From contig NC_036458.1 in assembly GCF_002775205.1 (NCBI RefSeq), positions 2,882,560-2,946,559 on the forward strand: 64,000 nt of DNA. The letters run 5' to 3'. The notes beneath the pieces are model-generated. The model did no database searches. It saw only the letters and a list, made by a program, of their open reading frames with translations, and was not told the origin of the DNA. Below are positions 56,801 through 64,000 of the stretch, piece by piece (position 1 is the stretch's first letter; each line of letters starts with the position of its first letter). The position numbers were made by a program, and so were the translations under genes. The DNA comes from Xiphophorus maculatus (lineage: Eukaryota > Chordata > Actinopteri > Cyprinodontiformes > Poeciliidae).

Positions 56801-59746
56801 GTTGTTTTTGATTGTTCAGCCAAATTCCATGGTGTTTCTCTTAACGACACATTGCTTACTGGGCCTGATTTAATCAATCCTTTGGTAGGGGTACTATGTC
56901 GCTTCAGGAAGGAGACCATAGCTATAATTTGTGACATAGAAAGAATGTTTCACCAATTTTCTGTCACTCCTGAATCCAGAAATTATCTCAAATTCCTCTG
57001 GTGGAAAGGTGGAGATTTGGAGAAAGAACCACAGGAGTTCAGAATGACAGTTCATCTCTTTGGAGCTGCTTCATCTCCAGGATGTGCCAACTTTGGGTTA
57101 AAGCATCTGGCACAGCAACACAAGGCTAACTATCCTCAGGCAGCCACATTTATTGAGAAAAACTTTTATGTGGATGATGGCTTAGTCAGTGTGCCATCAG
57201 TTGAGGAAGCCAAGAAACTGATCATTGAATCACAAGAGTTGTGTAAGAAAGGAGGCTTAAGGCTTCATAAATTCAACTCAAACAAGGAAGCTGCTCTCAC
57301 ATGCTTGGATTCTTCAGAAGTAGCAGCAGCCATCGAGCCCCATGGTTTGGATCCATCCTCATCTGAGCGTGCACTCGGGATTCAGTGGTTGATAAAAAAT
57401 GACACCTTTGTTTTTAACATCGGCTTAAAAGATCAAGCTTCAACCCGCCGCAGCTGCTTGTCCATCATTGCTTCACTTTATGACCCTCTCGGATTCATTG
57501 CTCCATTCAGCCTTAGTGGAAAACTGATTCTTCAAGAGCTTTGTCACCGAGGCATAGGATGGGACGATCCTCTCCCAGAAGACATAAAGCCACGGTGGGA
57601 GAAATGGACAAATGATCTACTGAAATTGAAAGAGATCTCAATTCCCAGATGTTATCACCCCCCTGACTTCCACAACATTGTCAGAGTAGAGCTGCACCAT
57701 TTTTCTGATGCTAGCTGTGTAGGATATGGTGCATGTTCTTACCTGAGATACATAAATGACAAGGATGAAGTTCACTGCAGTCTTGTGATAGCAAAGGCAA
57801 GGGTTGCTCCCTCAAAGATCACAAGTATCCCAAGATTAGAACTTGCAGCAGCAGTGATTTCTACAAAGGTCAGTGTCATGCTTAGATGTGAACTTGACCT
57901 AAAGATTGATCAAGAATTTTTCTGGACTGACTCACGAGTTGTACTAGGGTACATCAATAATGAGGCTCGCAGGTTCCACATATTTGTTGCCAACCGTGTT
58001 CAACTGATTAGAGATAACAGTGATCCTAATCAGTGGCATTATGTTGAAACGTCAGAAAACCCGGCTGATCATGCATCCAGAGGTCTTTGTGCTTCAGATA
58101 TTCATTCGACAAACTGGCTGCAAGGACCAAGGTTTCTTTGGGAGCATGAGTTACAACTGACGACCAGCACTCCAACGGAATTACTAGTCGGTGATCCTGA
58201 AGTCAAGACAATTCAGGTGCTCGCAACTGATGTCAAATGTAGTAATGACATCCTCAATCGCCTGAATCGATTCTCCTCTTGGACAACACTCCTCAAGGTA
58301 GTTGCAAGAATCAAGAGACTAGGTTCAAAGCAACAACATGGCGAACATGTGACTGTTGACGAACGTGAAAAGGCTGCTGAAACAGTGATTAAGATTGTGC
58401 AACAACAAACCTTCCCAAATGAAGTAAAATTGCTTAAAGGTGAAAAGAACATTCCAAACACCAGCGCTCTTTTCAGTTGTGATCCCATCTGGTCTGAAGG
58501 GCTTCTTCATGTCGGTGGAAGATTAAAGCAGTCATCTCTCTGTCTTAAAGTCAAACACCCAGTGATACTACCCAACAACAGTCATATTACTAAGCTGATT
58601 GTGTCCCACTACCATGCTAAGACATGTCATCAGGGTCGAGGCCAGACACAAATGGAACTTAGAACCAATGGCTTCTGGGTCATTGGTGGGAGTAAGTTGG
58701 TGGCCAAGATGATACGCGATTGTGTGTTTTGCAGAAAACTTAGGCGGCCAACAGAAAAGCAGAGAATGGCTGACCTTCCTAAAGAACGCGTCGAATCCTC
58801 TGCACCTTTCACATATAGCGGCATGGACTGTTTTGGCCCTTTCATTGTGAAGAAAGCCCGCAAAGAATACAAAAGATATGGTCTAATTTTCACATGTCTC
58901 TACTCTAGAGCTGTCCATATCGAAATGCTCGAAGACCTGTCGACTGACTCTTTCATAAATGCACTGAGATGCTTTATCAGCATTAGAGGAGCTGTAAGAC
59001 AACTGCACTGTGATCAAGGCTCTAATTTTGTTGGTGCCAGGAACGAGTTCACACAAGCACTGAAACAATGTGACACTAAGTTACTTGAAGTTTTCTTGAC
59101 GGACAAACAGTGTGAATTTGTTTTCAATTCCCCCTCTGCCAGTCATGCAGGTGGTATCTGGGAAAGACAGATCAGAACCATCAGAAATGTGTTGAATGCT
59201 ACTTTTGCACAGTGCTCAGGCCGACTTGATGACGCCTCCCTCAGGACATTGTTATATGAGGCAATGGCTATTGTAAACAGCCGCCCATTAACAGTGGATG
59301 GAATCAATGATCCGCGAGCATTAGAGCCCATAACACCGAACCATCTCATTATGATGAAATCTAAGGTTTCTCTTCCTCCCCCTGGAGTGTTTGTCAAAGA
59401 GGACCTATATGCCACAAAGAGGTGGAGGAGAGTGCAGTATCTCATTGAACAATTTTGGAGTCGCTGGAAAAGGGAATATTTGTTGAACATTTCCATGAGA
59501 CAGAAATGGCACTCGGCTCAGCGTAACCTCAAGAAAGGGGACATTGTCATTATCAAAGACGACAACCTTCCAAGAAATCAGTGGCAACTAGGACGAGTGG
59601 TTGAAACTGTTCAAGGCGATGATGGATTGGTCCGTCGAGTCAAAGTTCAAGTCGGAGAGCGAAAGTCCAATTCCTCTTCCAAACTCTCAATTATTGAGAG
59701 ACCAATCCAGAAATTGGTTCTTCTTTTGGAAAATGATGAGAAGTGA
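53843..59746 (+). CDS. BEL/Pao Gag-Pol polyprotein, intact
   Basis: One 1967-aa frame from ATG 53843, the first ATG of the frame; a longer reading from TTG 53825 is unlikely. Order of parts: coiled-coil Gag-like region with a Lys/Glu/Gln-rich helix (about 190-270); two zinc knuckles CYVCKSEAHGITRC (about 559) and CFGCLRKGHVTKEC (about 593), then further Cys/His; aspartic protease DTQSDS (690); reverse transcriptase with YVDD (1109); RNase H with FSDAS (Asp about 1289); integrase with an H-H-C-C zinc site (about 1590-1631) and catalytic Asp1662, Asp1724, Glu1774. This order (PR-RT-RH-IN) and the YVDD are those of BEL/Pao. There is no envelope frame. No stop or frameshift was seen, so the element may still be active. 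Confidence 0.93.
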   Translation: MSLPTEKTDPVDMPLRSSSRERKLTEKGQEMHVQDNKKREKAFQKAYDSWKWVARETRKKLKALCTLEDLNDLQENIQAKYDAVRLQYEPILRNSNTTPEIVKRMEACVTLTKEICDLINNRTETIDKDYNSHLEKERVRETLNKDEYGSIFGHTQTETVSSSKSSENSSSHSSSSSTSNSKADAQAELAAKVEQSKATKEIQAQQAQLQKLENEWKLKESKMLSEIKQKEVEMQQQLDQERAKLQRLKEEKEIAVAAARVRAYDEFERSENNVEDTNYRTNPIFFRDKPCLSPEATSFQPYQSAPEVTINPESSNLAEAIASSLSISRLPVPEPTVFSGDPLRFTDWKMSFMTLIDRKPLPASEKMFYLRNYLAGEARKAVEGFFYRDSESAYIGAWKVLQDRYGNAFIIQKAFRDKLARWPKINANDSLALREFSDFLHGCKEAIPHVKGLAILSDCEENHKLLKKLPEWIVRKWSRIVVDELDESGDYPDFKCFTEFLSKEAKIACNPIASPLIGNFKFADDRTQKRAKTFNTNAQQKSFSHGIQDTNDCKAKSSCYVCKSEAHGITRCPAFASKSVEDKRTFIHENRLCFGCLRKGHVTKECKRRHTCNICRRRHPTCLHEERKERSVETTTNSSTSTEEHANQETHRVVSHTLTQHVSATTSIVPVLVSSLQEPHREILTYAMLDTQSDSTFVLEDVIDRLNVDFHPTKLKLSTMTAVDTIISSKSVHGLQVRGLNSESRIQLHQAYSRDFIPVDKSYIPTKETALMWPHLRNLADKLPPVQDCDVGLLIGYDCPAALAPLEVITGDKNQPFAQRSELGWSIIGSSNPHLDRQGGQSFVHRLTVKELPSPSSTDILKVLESDFTERSYEEKYVSRDDVNFIQFLSNNITQRDDGHYEMPLPFKGNDLPNLPNNKRLAQVRLQGLKKKLKTSKQYYEQYKTFMEETINKGDAEPAPTTSEGETEWYLPHHGIYHPRKPDKLRVVFDCSAKFHGVSLNDTLLTGPDLINPLVGVLCRFRKETIAIICDIERMFHQFSVTPESRNYLKFLWWKGGDLEKEPQEFRMTVHLFGAASSPGCANFGLKHLAQQHKANYPQAATFIEKNFYVDDGLVSVPSVEEAKKLIIESQELCKKGGLRLHKFNSNKEAALTCLDSSEVAAAIEPHGLDPSSSERALGIQWLIKNDTFVFNIGLKDQASTRRSCLSIIASLYDPLGFIAPFSLSGKLILQELCHRGIGWDDPLPEDIKPRWEKWTNDLLKLKEISIPRCYHPPDFHNIVRVELHHFSDASCVGYGACSYLRYINDKDEVHCSLVIAKARVAPSKITSIPRLELAAAVISTKVSVMLRCELDLKIDQEFFWTDSRVVLGYINNEARRFHIFVANRVQLIRDNSDPNQWHYVETSENPADHASRGLCASDIHSTNWLQGPRFLWEHELQLTTSTPTELLVGDPEVKTIQVLATDVKCSNDILNRLNRFSSWTTLLKVVARIKRLGSKQQHGEHVTVDEREKAAETVIKIVQQQTFPNEVKLLKGEKNIPNTSALFSCDPIWSEGLLHVGGRLKQSSLCLKVKHPVILPNNSHITKLIVSHYHAKTCHQGRGQTQMELRTNGFWVIGGSKLVAKMIRDCVFCRKLRRPTEKQRMADLPKERVESSAPFTYSGMDCFGPFIVKKARKEYKRYGLIFTCLYSRAVHIEMLEDLSTDSFINALRCFISIRGAVRQLHCDQGSNFVGARNEFTQALKQCDTKLLEVFLTDKQCEFVFNSPSASHAGGIWERQIRTIRNVLNATFAQCSGRLDDASLRTLLYEAMAIVNSRPLTVDGINDPRALEPITPNHLIMMKSKVSLPPPGVFVKEDLYATKRWRRVQYLIEQFWSRWKREYLLNISMRQKWHSAQRNLKKGDIVIIKDDNLPRNQWQLGRVVETVQGDDGLVRRVKVQVGERKSNSSSKLSIIERPIQKLVLLLENDEK

Positions 59747-59884
59747 TAAACAACCTTTGTACAGTTTATTCACCATGTTATTCTTTTCTGCAGAAATGCT
59801 CATTTAGTAGAGTCAAGAAATCCTGTTCAATTACTTTCCTCATGTCTTCTTATGTTCATTTATTGAGACAGGATTTGGTGGGAG

Positions 59885-60273
59885 TGTAAATAGCTACTAA
59901 ATGGTGGGGTTCTTCTTTTTGTTCGTTGGTACCACAGTGACACTTAGTGGTTGATTTGTGAATTTGTTTTGTGGAGCGGTAGAGTTCTTCTTCGCGTGTT
60001 TTTGTGTTGGGCACTTCCTGTTTGCTAACTACGCCGAGTGAGCGTTAGAGCCTGAGGAAAAGACCAAAGAAAATCTGTAAAATAGCGCTCTTGGGAAGCA
60101 GAACGAGGTAGGAATGTGCGCAATTGTGTTTGTGAACATTTATGTTTATTTATACACCATGTATCTTTTGTTTATACTGCAGTTTTCACGGTGTCAGACA
60201 AGGAAGGCTAATAATAAACTGCACCCGTTTGGAACTCCCTGCGTCTGGCTGTTCACTCCAAGAGGCCGCTACA
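59885..60273 (+). repeat. 3' LTR of the BEL/Pao element
   Basis: Same length and, on reading, the same sequence as the 5' LTR. Followed by the CTATG duplication. Confidence 0.93.
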
Positions 60274-60278
60274 CTATG

Positions 60279-60969
60279 AACTTCGAAATTCACCCAACTG
60301 GACCTGGTGGCTCTGTAAAGGGTCTGCAGATGATTTCTGTTTGAACTGGGCAAAACCAGCAAACAGACCTGCAATAAAATGAACCAGAAGTTCGAAACAG
60401 CTCCCCATTTTCTAAAAATAAGTTTTATTCAAACTAAAGTTTTGGTTCTTTTTACTGTAACGTTAAAACCTGCAGATTAGTAAAAGACGGGATCCGATCT
60501 GAGCGATGAAGCTGCCAAGATTTTAAAAAAGTGTGAAGAGAATGTCAAGAGGAAATCGAGCCGATAAAGACTCTACCAGCAAGTAACCAATCATTTTAAA
60601 GCATCACTTATAAAGATGTCAAAAACTTACAATAAAAACTATATTTACTTTTAGCTTTGTTTTGAATTGATAAATAAATTATACAGAATAAAATTTTATT
60701 CAATTCTTCGTGTATCAAGTAGCTCAATGATGCAGAATTGAAGAATTTCTGTCACCATTTCGGACAAAATGTTAAATAATAAATAAATGAAGTAGTAAAG
60801 GTTAACATAAGTCATTTATTGCACTAATTTATTCTTTCCTCATTTTTAAAGTTAAGTTTCTGAAATTCTCATCTTTGAAACAAACATTTGTTTCTGCTTT
60901 TTGAAATTGATTATTTTATTTTAGCTGATAATTTAATAAAAAATTGTAAAATGCATGAAAAGAACTTAC
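60279..60969. other. AT-rich DNA 3' of the retrotransposon
   Basis: No clear gene. A 27-codon charged frame on the plus strand (60484-60566) has an in-frame stop just upstream and no credible acceptor. Confidence 0.3.
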
Positions 60970-61158
60970 TGGTTCTGGAGATTGGAGGGGCTCTGAAGGT
61001 TCTGGTCCTGAAAGATCGGGTTCCGTCTCTGGCAGCTTGCTGCTGTGGTTCTGATGATCGTCGCTGTCATCTTGTGGCTTAAATAAAGCCCCAGACTGGA
61101 GTGGAAGAAAATGAAACTCGCAGTAAAATTCGTCGAAATTTGGAAATTTCCCTTTCAT
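60970..61158 (-). CDS. Candidate first coding exon, unknown gene
   Basis: The minus-strand frame opens at ATG 61158 and runs 63 codons, uninterrupted, into a strong donor (CCA then GTAAGT at 60969). The C-terminal half is acidic and Pro/Glu-rich (DDSDDHQNHS, EPDLSGPEPSEP). A fair acceptor (CTTCCACTCCAG, exon from 61095) would make it an internal exon instead. The DNA upstream (61160-61260) is GC-richer, as in a promoter. I do not recognise the product and found no second exon; the retrotransposon would lie in its first intron. Confidence 0.35.
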
Positions 61159-61259
61159 GTCCCCCTCTCCCTCTGAACCACAAACACCCGGCCCCCACTC
61201 AAACCACAGGCAGGTAGAGGCTTCGCCGGCGCTGCTGACTTAGCAAAACGCAACGCACA

Positions 61260-62540
61260 TCAGAAACAAAAATACACCTAATAACGTCAAATCAGAAGTT
61301 CCTGTGACGAACCATGGATTTAAAGTTCAACAGAAAATACAGTTATAATAAAATAAAACCATATTCATTAAACTTATTCTTACTTTCAATCGCTGCAAAA
61401 CTCATTTCACATAAACTTTCTGCCAAGAAATTTATTTTATTAAATAAATGTTTAACAATAGACCATTATTTTTCAGAGGATAAATAATGTAAAATAAAAA
61501 CAACACAAGTTAACAACTTCCTTTTCTTCTGTGAAATTATCTTTTTTGGTTTTTCAGACGTATTCATGAGTTTAAATAAGCTAATTTTTATCTGTAATCC
61601 CTTTAGCAGTTGTTAAAACTGACCTAAAATTTAATTAAAGTAGAATCACACATCATTTACAATTAAGCAATAAAATTACAAGAAATAAAACATTTCATAA
61701 ACAAAAAAAACATCCTGTCATCTAAAGAGTTTAAAAAGATGCAGCAGGAAAACAGTTTTATAGATTTTTTCTCTCCTTTCTAAAAGGGATTTATTGTGTA
61801 AAATAAACTTTTTATTTTTTATATCATGTTATAAAGTTAAATCCTCATCTAAAACATTCCTCACACCACACTTGCTTACATTATGATTGTTTTTGTTGCA
61901 GAGATCCAACATTTCACCAGCTGGATTCAAAGAATGCTCTGTTGAATAAGTCACAGTATCATCTGCGTAGAAACTCATATTTGAAAAATTGTATTAGTTT
62001 CTACTGGATCTCGGAGTTGTGTAGAACCTGTTTTAAGTCTTACAGCCTTAAGTCAATAAAACAGTGATATTTACAGCTAATGTTAGCAACATGAATGCAT
62101 TTTATCAATCCAAACAACACAGTTTGTTAAAAGGTGTTTTATGTGAGACGTTTTTTTATGAGAATCAAACCATCAGAAGTTCGTTTCTGTTGGTATCTAC
62201 AACGGATTGTCGTTTAAATTGATGTTAATTTTCCTTTCTGGAATTTCAACTTCATGGACGTTACAACTAATTTTTGAACTCTCAGTTTGGAAACCATGAG
62301 TCAGCATAAAACGCACAGTTTCCACTTGTTCCCAAGTCATATTAGAAGTTATTAAACGTCATTAAGAAACACATTGTAAAGAATAAATAGGGCTGGTGTT
62401 GAGTTTTAAAACAGCAAGAAACACAGAAACTTATTTTTCTGAACTATTTATCTGTTTTAAATAACTTATTGCTGAGCCAGAGTCATCAAATCAATCTGCA
62501 CATCCAGGTTACTCCTAAATACTGATTAATTGGAATAAAA
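61260..62540. other. AT-rich intergenic DNA, nothing recognised
   Basis: Long A/T-rich stretch with no sizeable open frame, splice chain or tandem repeat that I can support. Confidence 0.4.
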
Positions 62541-62544
62541 TATG

Positions 62545-62790
62545 AAAATCAAGACTAAAACCCCACCTGTTTAGAGCTGCTTTTGAACCATAATAAATGA
62601 AACATCGACCAATATATTTCATGTGTATGATTTTGATGATGTCACTCATCAAAATTTTATGTTTGTTCAATTATTGACTGTACGACATTTTCCTTATAAC
62701 TTTGTAATTTTGTGTTTTTGTTATGTAAGGCAGCAGTGTTGCTGCTGAAATGTTCTATAAATTTAAACTTGATTGATTGATTGAAAAGCA
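62545..62790 (+). mobile_element. LINE 3' end with (TTGA)n tail
   Basis: TAAAACCCCACCTGTTTAGA resembles the LKTYLFRxAF-coding end of LINE ORF2. GAAATGTTCTATAAATTTAA and a GATTGATTGATTGA tail follow, as in L2-type elements. Confidence 0.5.
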
Positions 62791-63111
62791 GGGGAACATT
62801 ATGGATAAACAATTAAAATAATGCATTTTTTAATTTAAATATTTAAGAAAGTCTGGAAAAAATGGAAATTTAGAAATGATTGAACATTTATTTAAGAAAC
62901 TATCAGAACTTGATTAACGAGTTGTAAAAAAAAAACATTTTTTTCTTGGATTTGAAGTTTGATTCTGTGTCCCACAAAGTAAAAAAGTGATTTCTGCAGT
63001 CATTTATTGCTGATGTGATTTCTTTAAACTCTTGACATTTAGACATGTCATCCTGAAACATCAGGATGGGGGTATTAAATGAGCAATCTGATTTTTTTTA
63101 AACCTTTTCAG

Positions 63112-63278
63112 GGTTTCCCACTACATGCTGCAGTCGTGCTGCTTGTTTCTGTATTGCTGACGTGTTTGGTGAGTTTGCAGCAGTGAAACGCAGAAAGGCT
63201 GGAAACGTTGAACTAAATCATCTCTGCGTAAATGTTTCCTCTCAGGCTCTGCGGACACGGCTGTCCACAGATAGTTAG
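63112..63278 (+). CDS. Candidate terminal exon pair encoding a membrane helix
   Basis: Exons 63112-63168 and 63246-63278, joined in phase 0 across a 77-bp intron (AACCTTTTCAG / GTGAGT ... TTTCCTCTCAG). Together they encode AAVVLLVSVLLTCLALRTRL and a short tail ending TDS before a stop. A hydrophobic helix followed by basic residues fits the end of a type I membrane protein. No upstream exon was found, so this may be chance. Confidence 0.25.
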
Positions 63279-64000
63279 GCCACAAACATGCAGGTTTTCA
63301 ATCTGCATGTCTGTGAATCAGAGTAAAACTGCGGTTCAACCCTCAGACGCTTCGGTTTAGGTTTACAGAGAAGACGAGTCAACAAACAACAGGAAGTGGA
63401 GTCCCGGCGCACATTTAGACAGAACAGAGAGAAGGCAGGAAGCTGCAGTTGTAGAGAAATAGACGAGGAAAGTCCTCCTCATGGCTAGTTTCCACTTCAG
63501 CTGCAACAGGAAGACGGAGGTGAAGTTTGGATCAGATGATGCAGAATGTTTCTGGATAAATCTGAGTTTAGCAGCCATCAGCATCATGATTCTGCAGCTT
63601 GTTGTTTCCTAGAGAGAACAATCTGAACATCCTCCAGGTTATGTTTTAATGATTTACTCCAAACTCTGCCACCTACTGGGCAATCTGAGTAAGTCAACAT
63701 CATAAGTACAGGAAAGTTTTTGTGCCCAATTTAATAAAGAATTTGTTGTTTCCAGTTCAAATTGCAGTAAATAAATATAGTCCTGTACCTCAGCATGCAT
63801 GATGTGATTCATGGTGATTTAATGGCCAGTTGCTCCATTTTGCAGATATTGCAGGTGGAGCTGAAGCTGCTGAGAAGAGGATTATTAACCTATGAGTACT
63901 CATAGACTAAAAGAAATGTTTAAGTTAAAAACGAACCAAGTATTTTGTCAAAGAGGTTACATGAATGATCAGGAGTTCCTAAAAAACTTGAAAGCTGAAT
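63279..64000. other. Intergenic, no supported feature
   Basis: Open frames here (for example minus 63363-63587) show no family features. No repeats were recognised. Confidence 0.35.

Larger units (their letters stand above)
53232..60278 (+). mobile_element. Full-length BEL/Pao LTR retrotransposon with target duplication
   Basis: LTRs at 53237-53625 and 59885-60273 (389 bp each, TG...CA ends) flank a single long open frame. The 5-bp CTATG at 53232-53236 and 60274-60278 is a perfect target-site duplication; 5 bp is usual for BEL/Pao. The polypurine-like GGTGGGAG directly precedes the 3' LTR. The two LTRs look identical by eye, implying a recent insertion. I could not place a primer-binding site with confidence. 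Confidence 0.93.

Noticed and set aside
60484-60566. Charged 27-codon plus-strand frame
   Set aside because: An in-frame stop immediately upstream and no believable acceptor.
1-64000. tRNA, rRNA, CRISPR arrays, bacterial operons or phage features
   Set aside because: None seen; gene structure and repeats are those of a vertebrate nuclear genome.

Overview
The window reads as vertebrate nuclear DNA from a teleost fish. Genes are split into many short exons with GT-AG introns. There are numerous (CA)n and (GGAT)n microsatellites and many palindromic MITE-like repeats. A type I interferon carries four phase-0 introns, which is the fish arrangement (mammalian type I IFN genes are intronless), and there is a full-length BEL/Pao retrotransposon. 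I see no tRNA, rRNA, CRISPR or bacterial-type operon. All exon models were built by eye from reading frame, splice sites and remembered family sequences; none was checked by alignment.

Layout. (1) 1-13.8 kb, minus strand: the N-terminal half of a corticotropin-releasing-hormone receptor gene (crhr1-type). Five exons run from a GC-rich promoter near 14 kb to the window edge; the seven-transmembrane exons lie outside. (2) 14.3-19.6 kb: intergenic, with an 11-bp minisatellite, a LINE 3' end and MITEs. (3) 19.6-22.1 kb, plus strand: a compact classical aquaporin with a TATA promoter, a 5' UTR intron and four coding exons (279 aa). (4) 22.45-36.2 kb, plus strand: a complete 31-exon integrin alpha gene, best match integrin alpha-IIb (itga2b; 1024 aa by my model), with several mobile elements in its introns. 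(5) 37.1-44.5 kb, plus strand: synaptogyrin (syngr1-like) with two alternative last exons. (6) 44.5-49.5 kb: repeat-rich intergenic DNA. (7) 49.5-51.85 kb, minus strand: a five-exon type I interferon (IFNd-like, 187 aa). (8) 53.24-60.27 kb: an apparently intact BEL/Pao LTR retrotransposon with matching LTRs and a 5-bp target duplication. (9) 60.3-64 kb: mostly AT-rich repeat DNA with two weakly supported sets of candidate exons.

The genes do not form one pathway. crhr1 is a stress-hormone receptor, the aquaporin a water channel, itga2b the thrombocyte fibrinogen-receptor subunit, syngr1 a synaptic-vesicle protein and the interferon an antiviral cytokine. In human, CRHR1 and ITGA2B both lie on 17q21, so part of this block looks like conserved synteny. 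I found no convincing wholly new system. The best leads are an extra in-frame exon in the CRH receptor ectodomain, an integrin alpha-IIb without the furin site, (GT)n-only splice acceptors before the integrin membrane and tail exons, a foldback transposon whose arms contain arrays of 21-bp mini-hairpins, and a very young BEL/Pao insertion.
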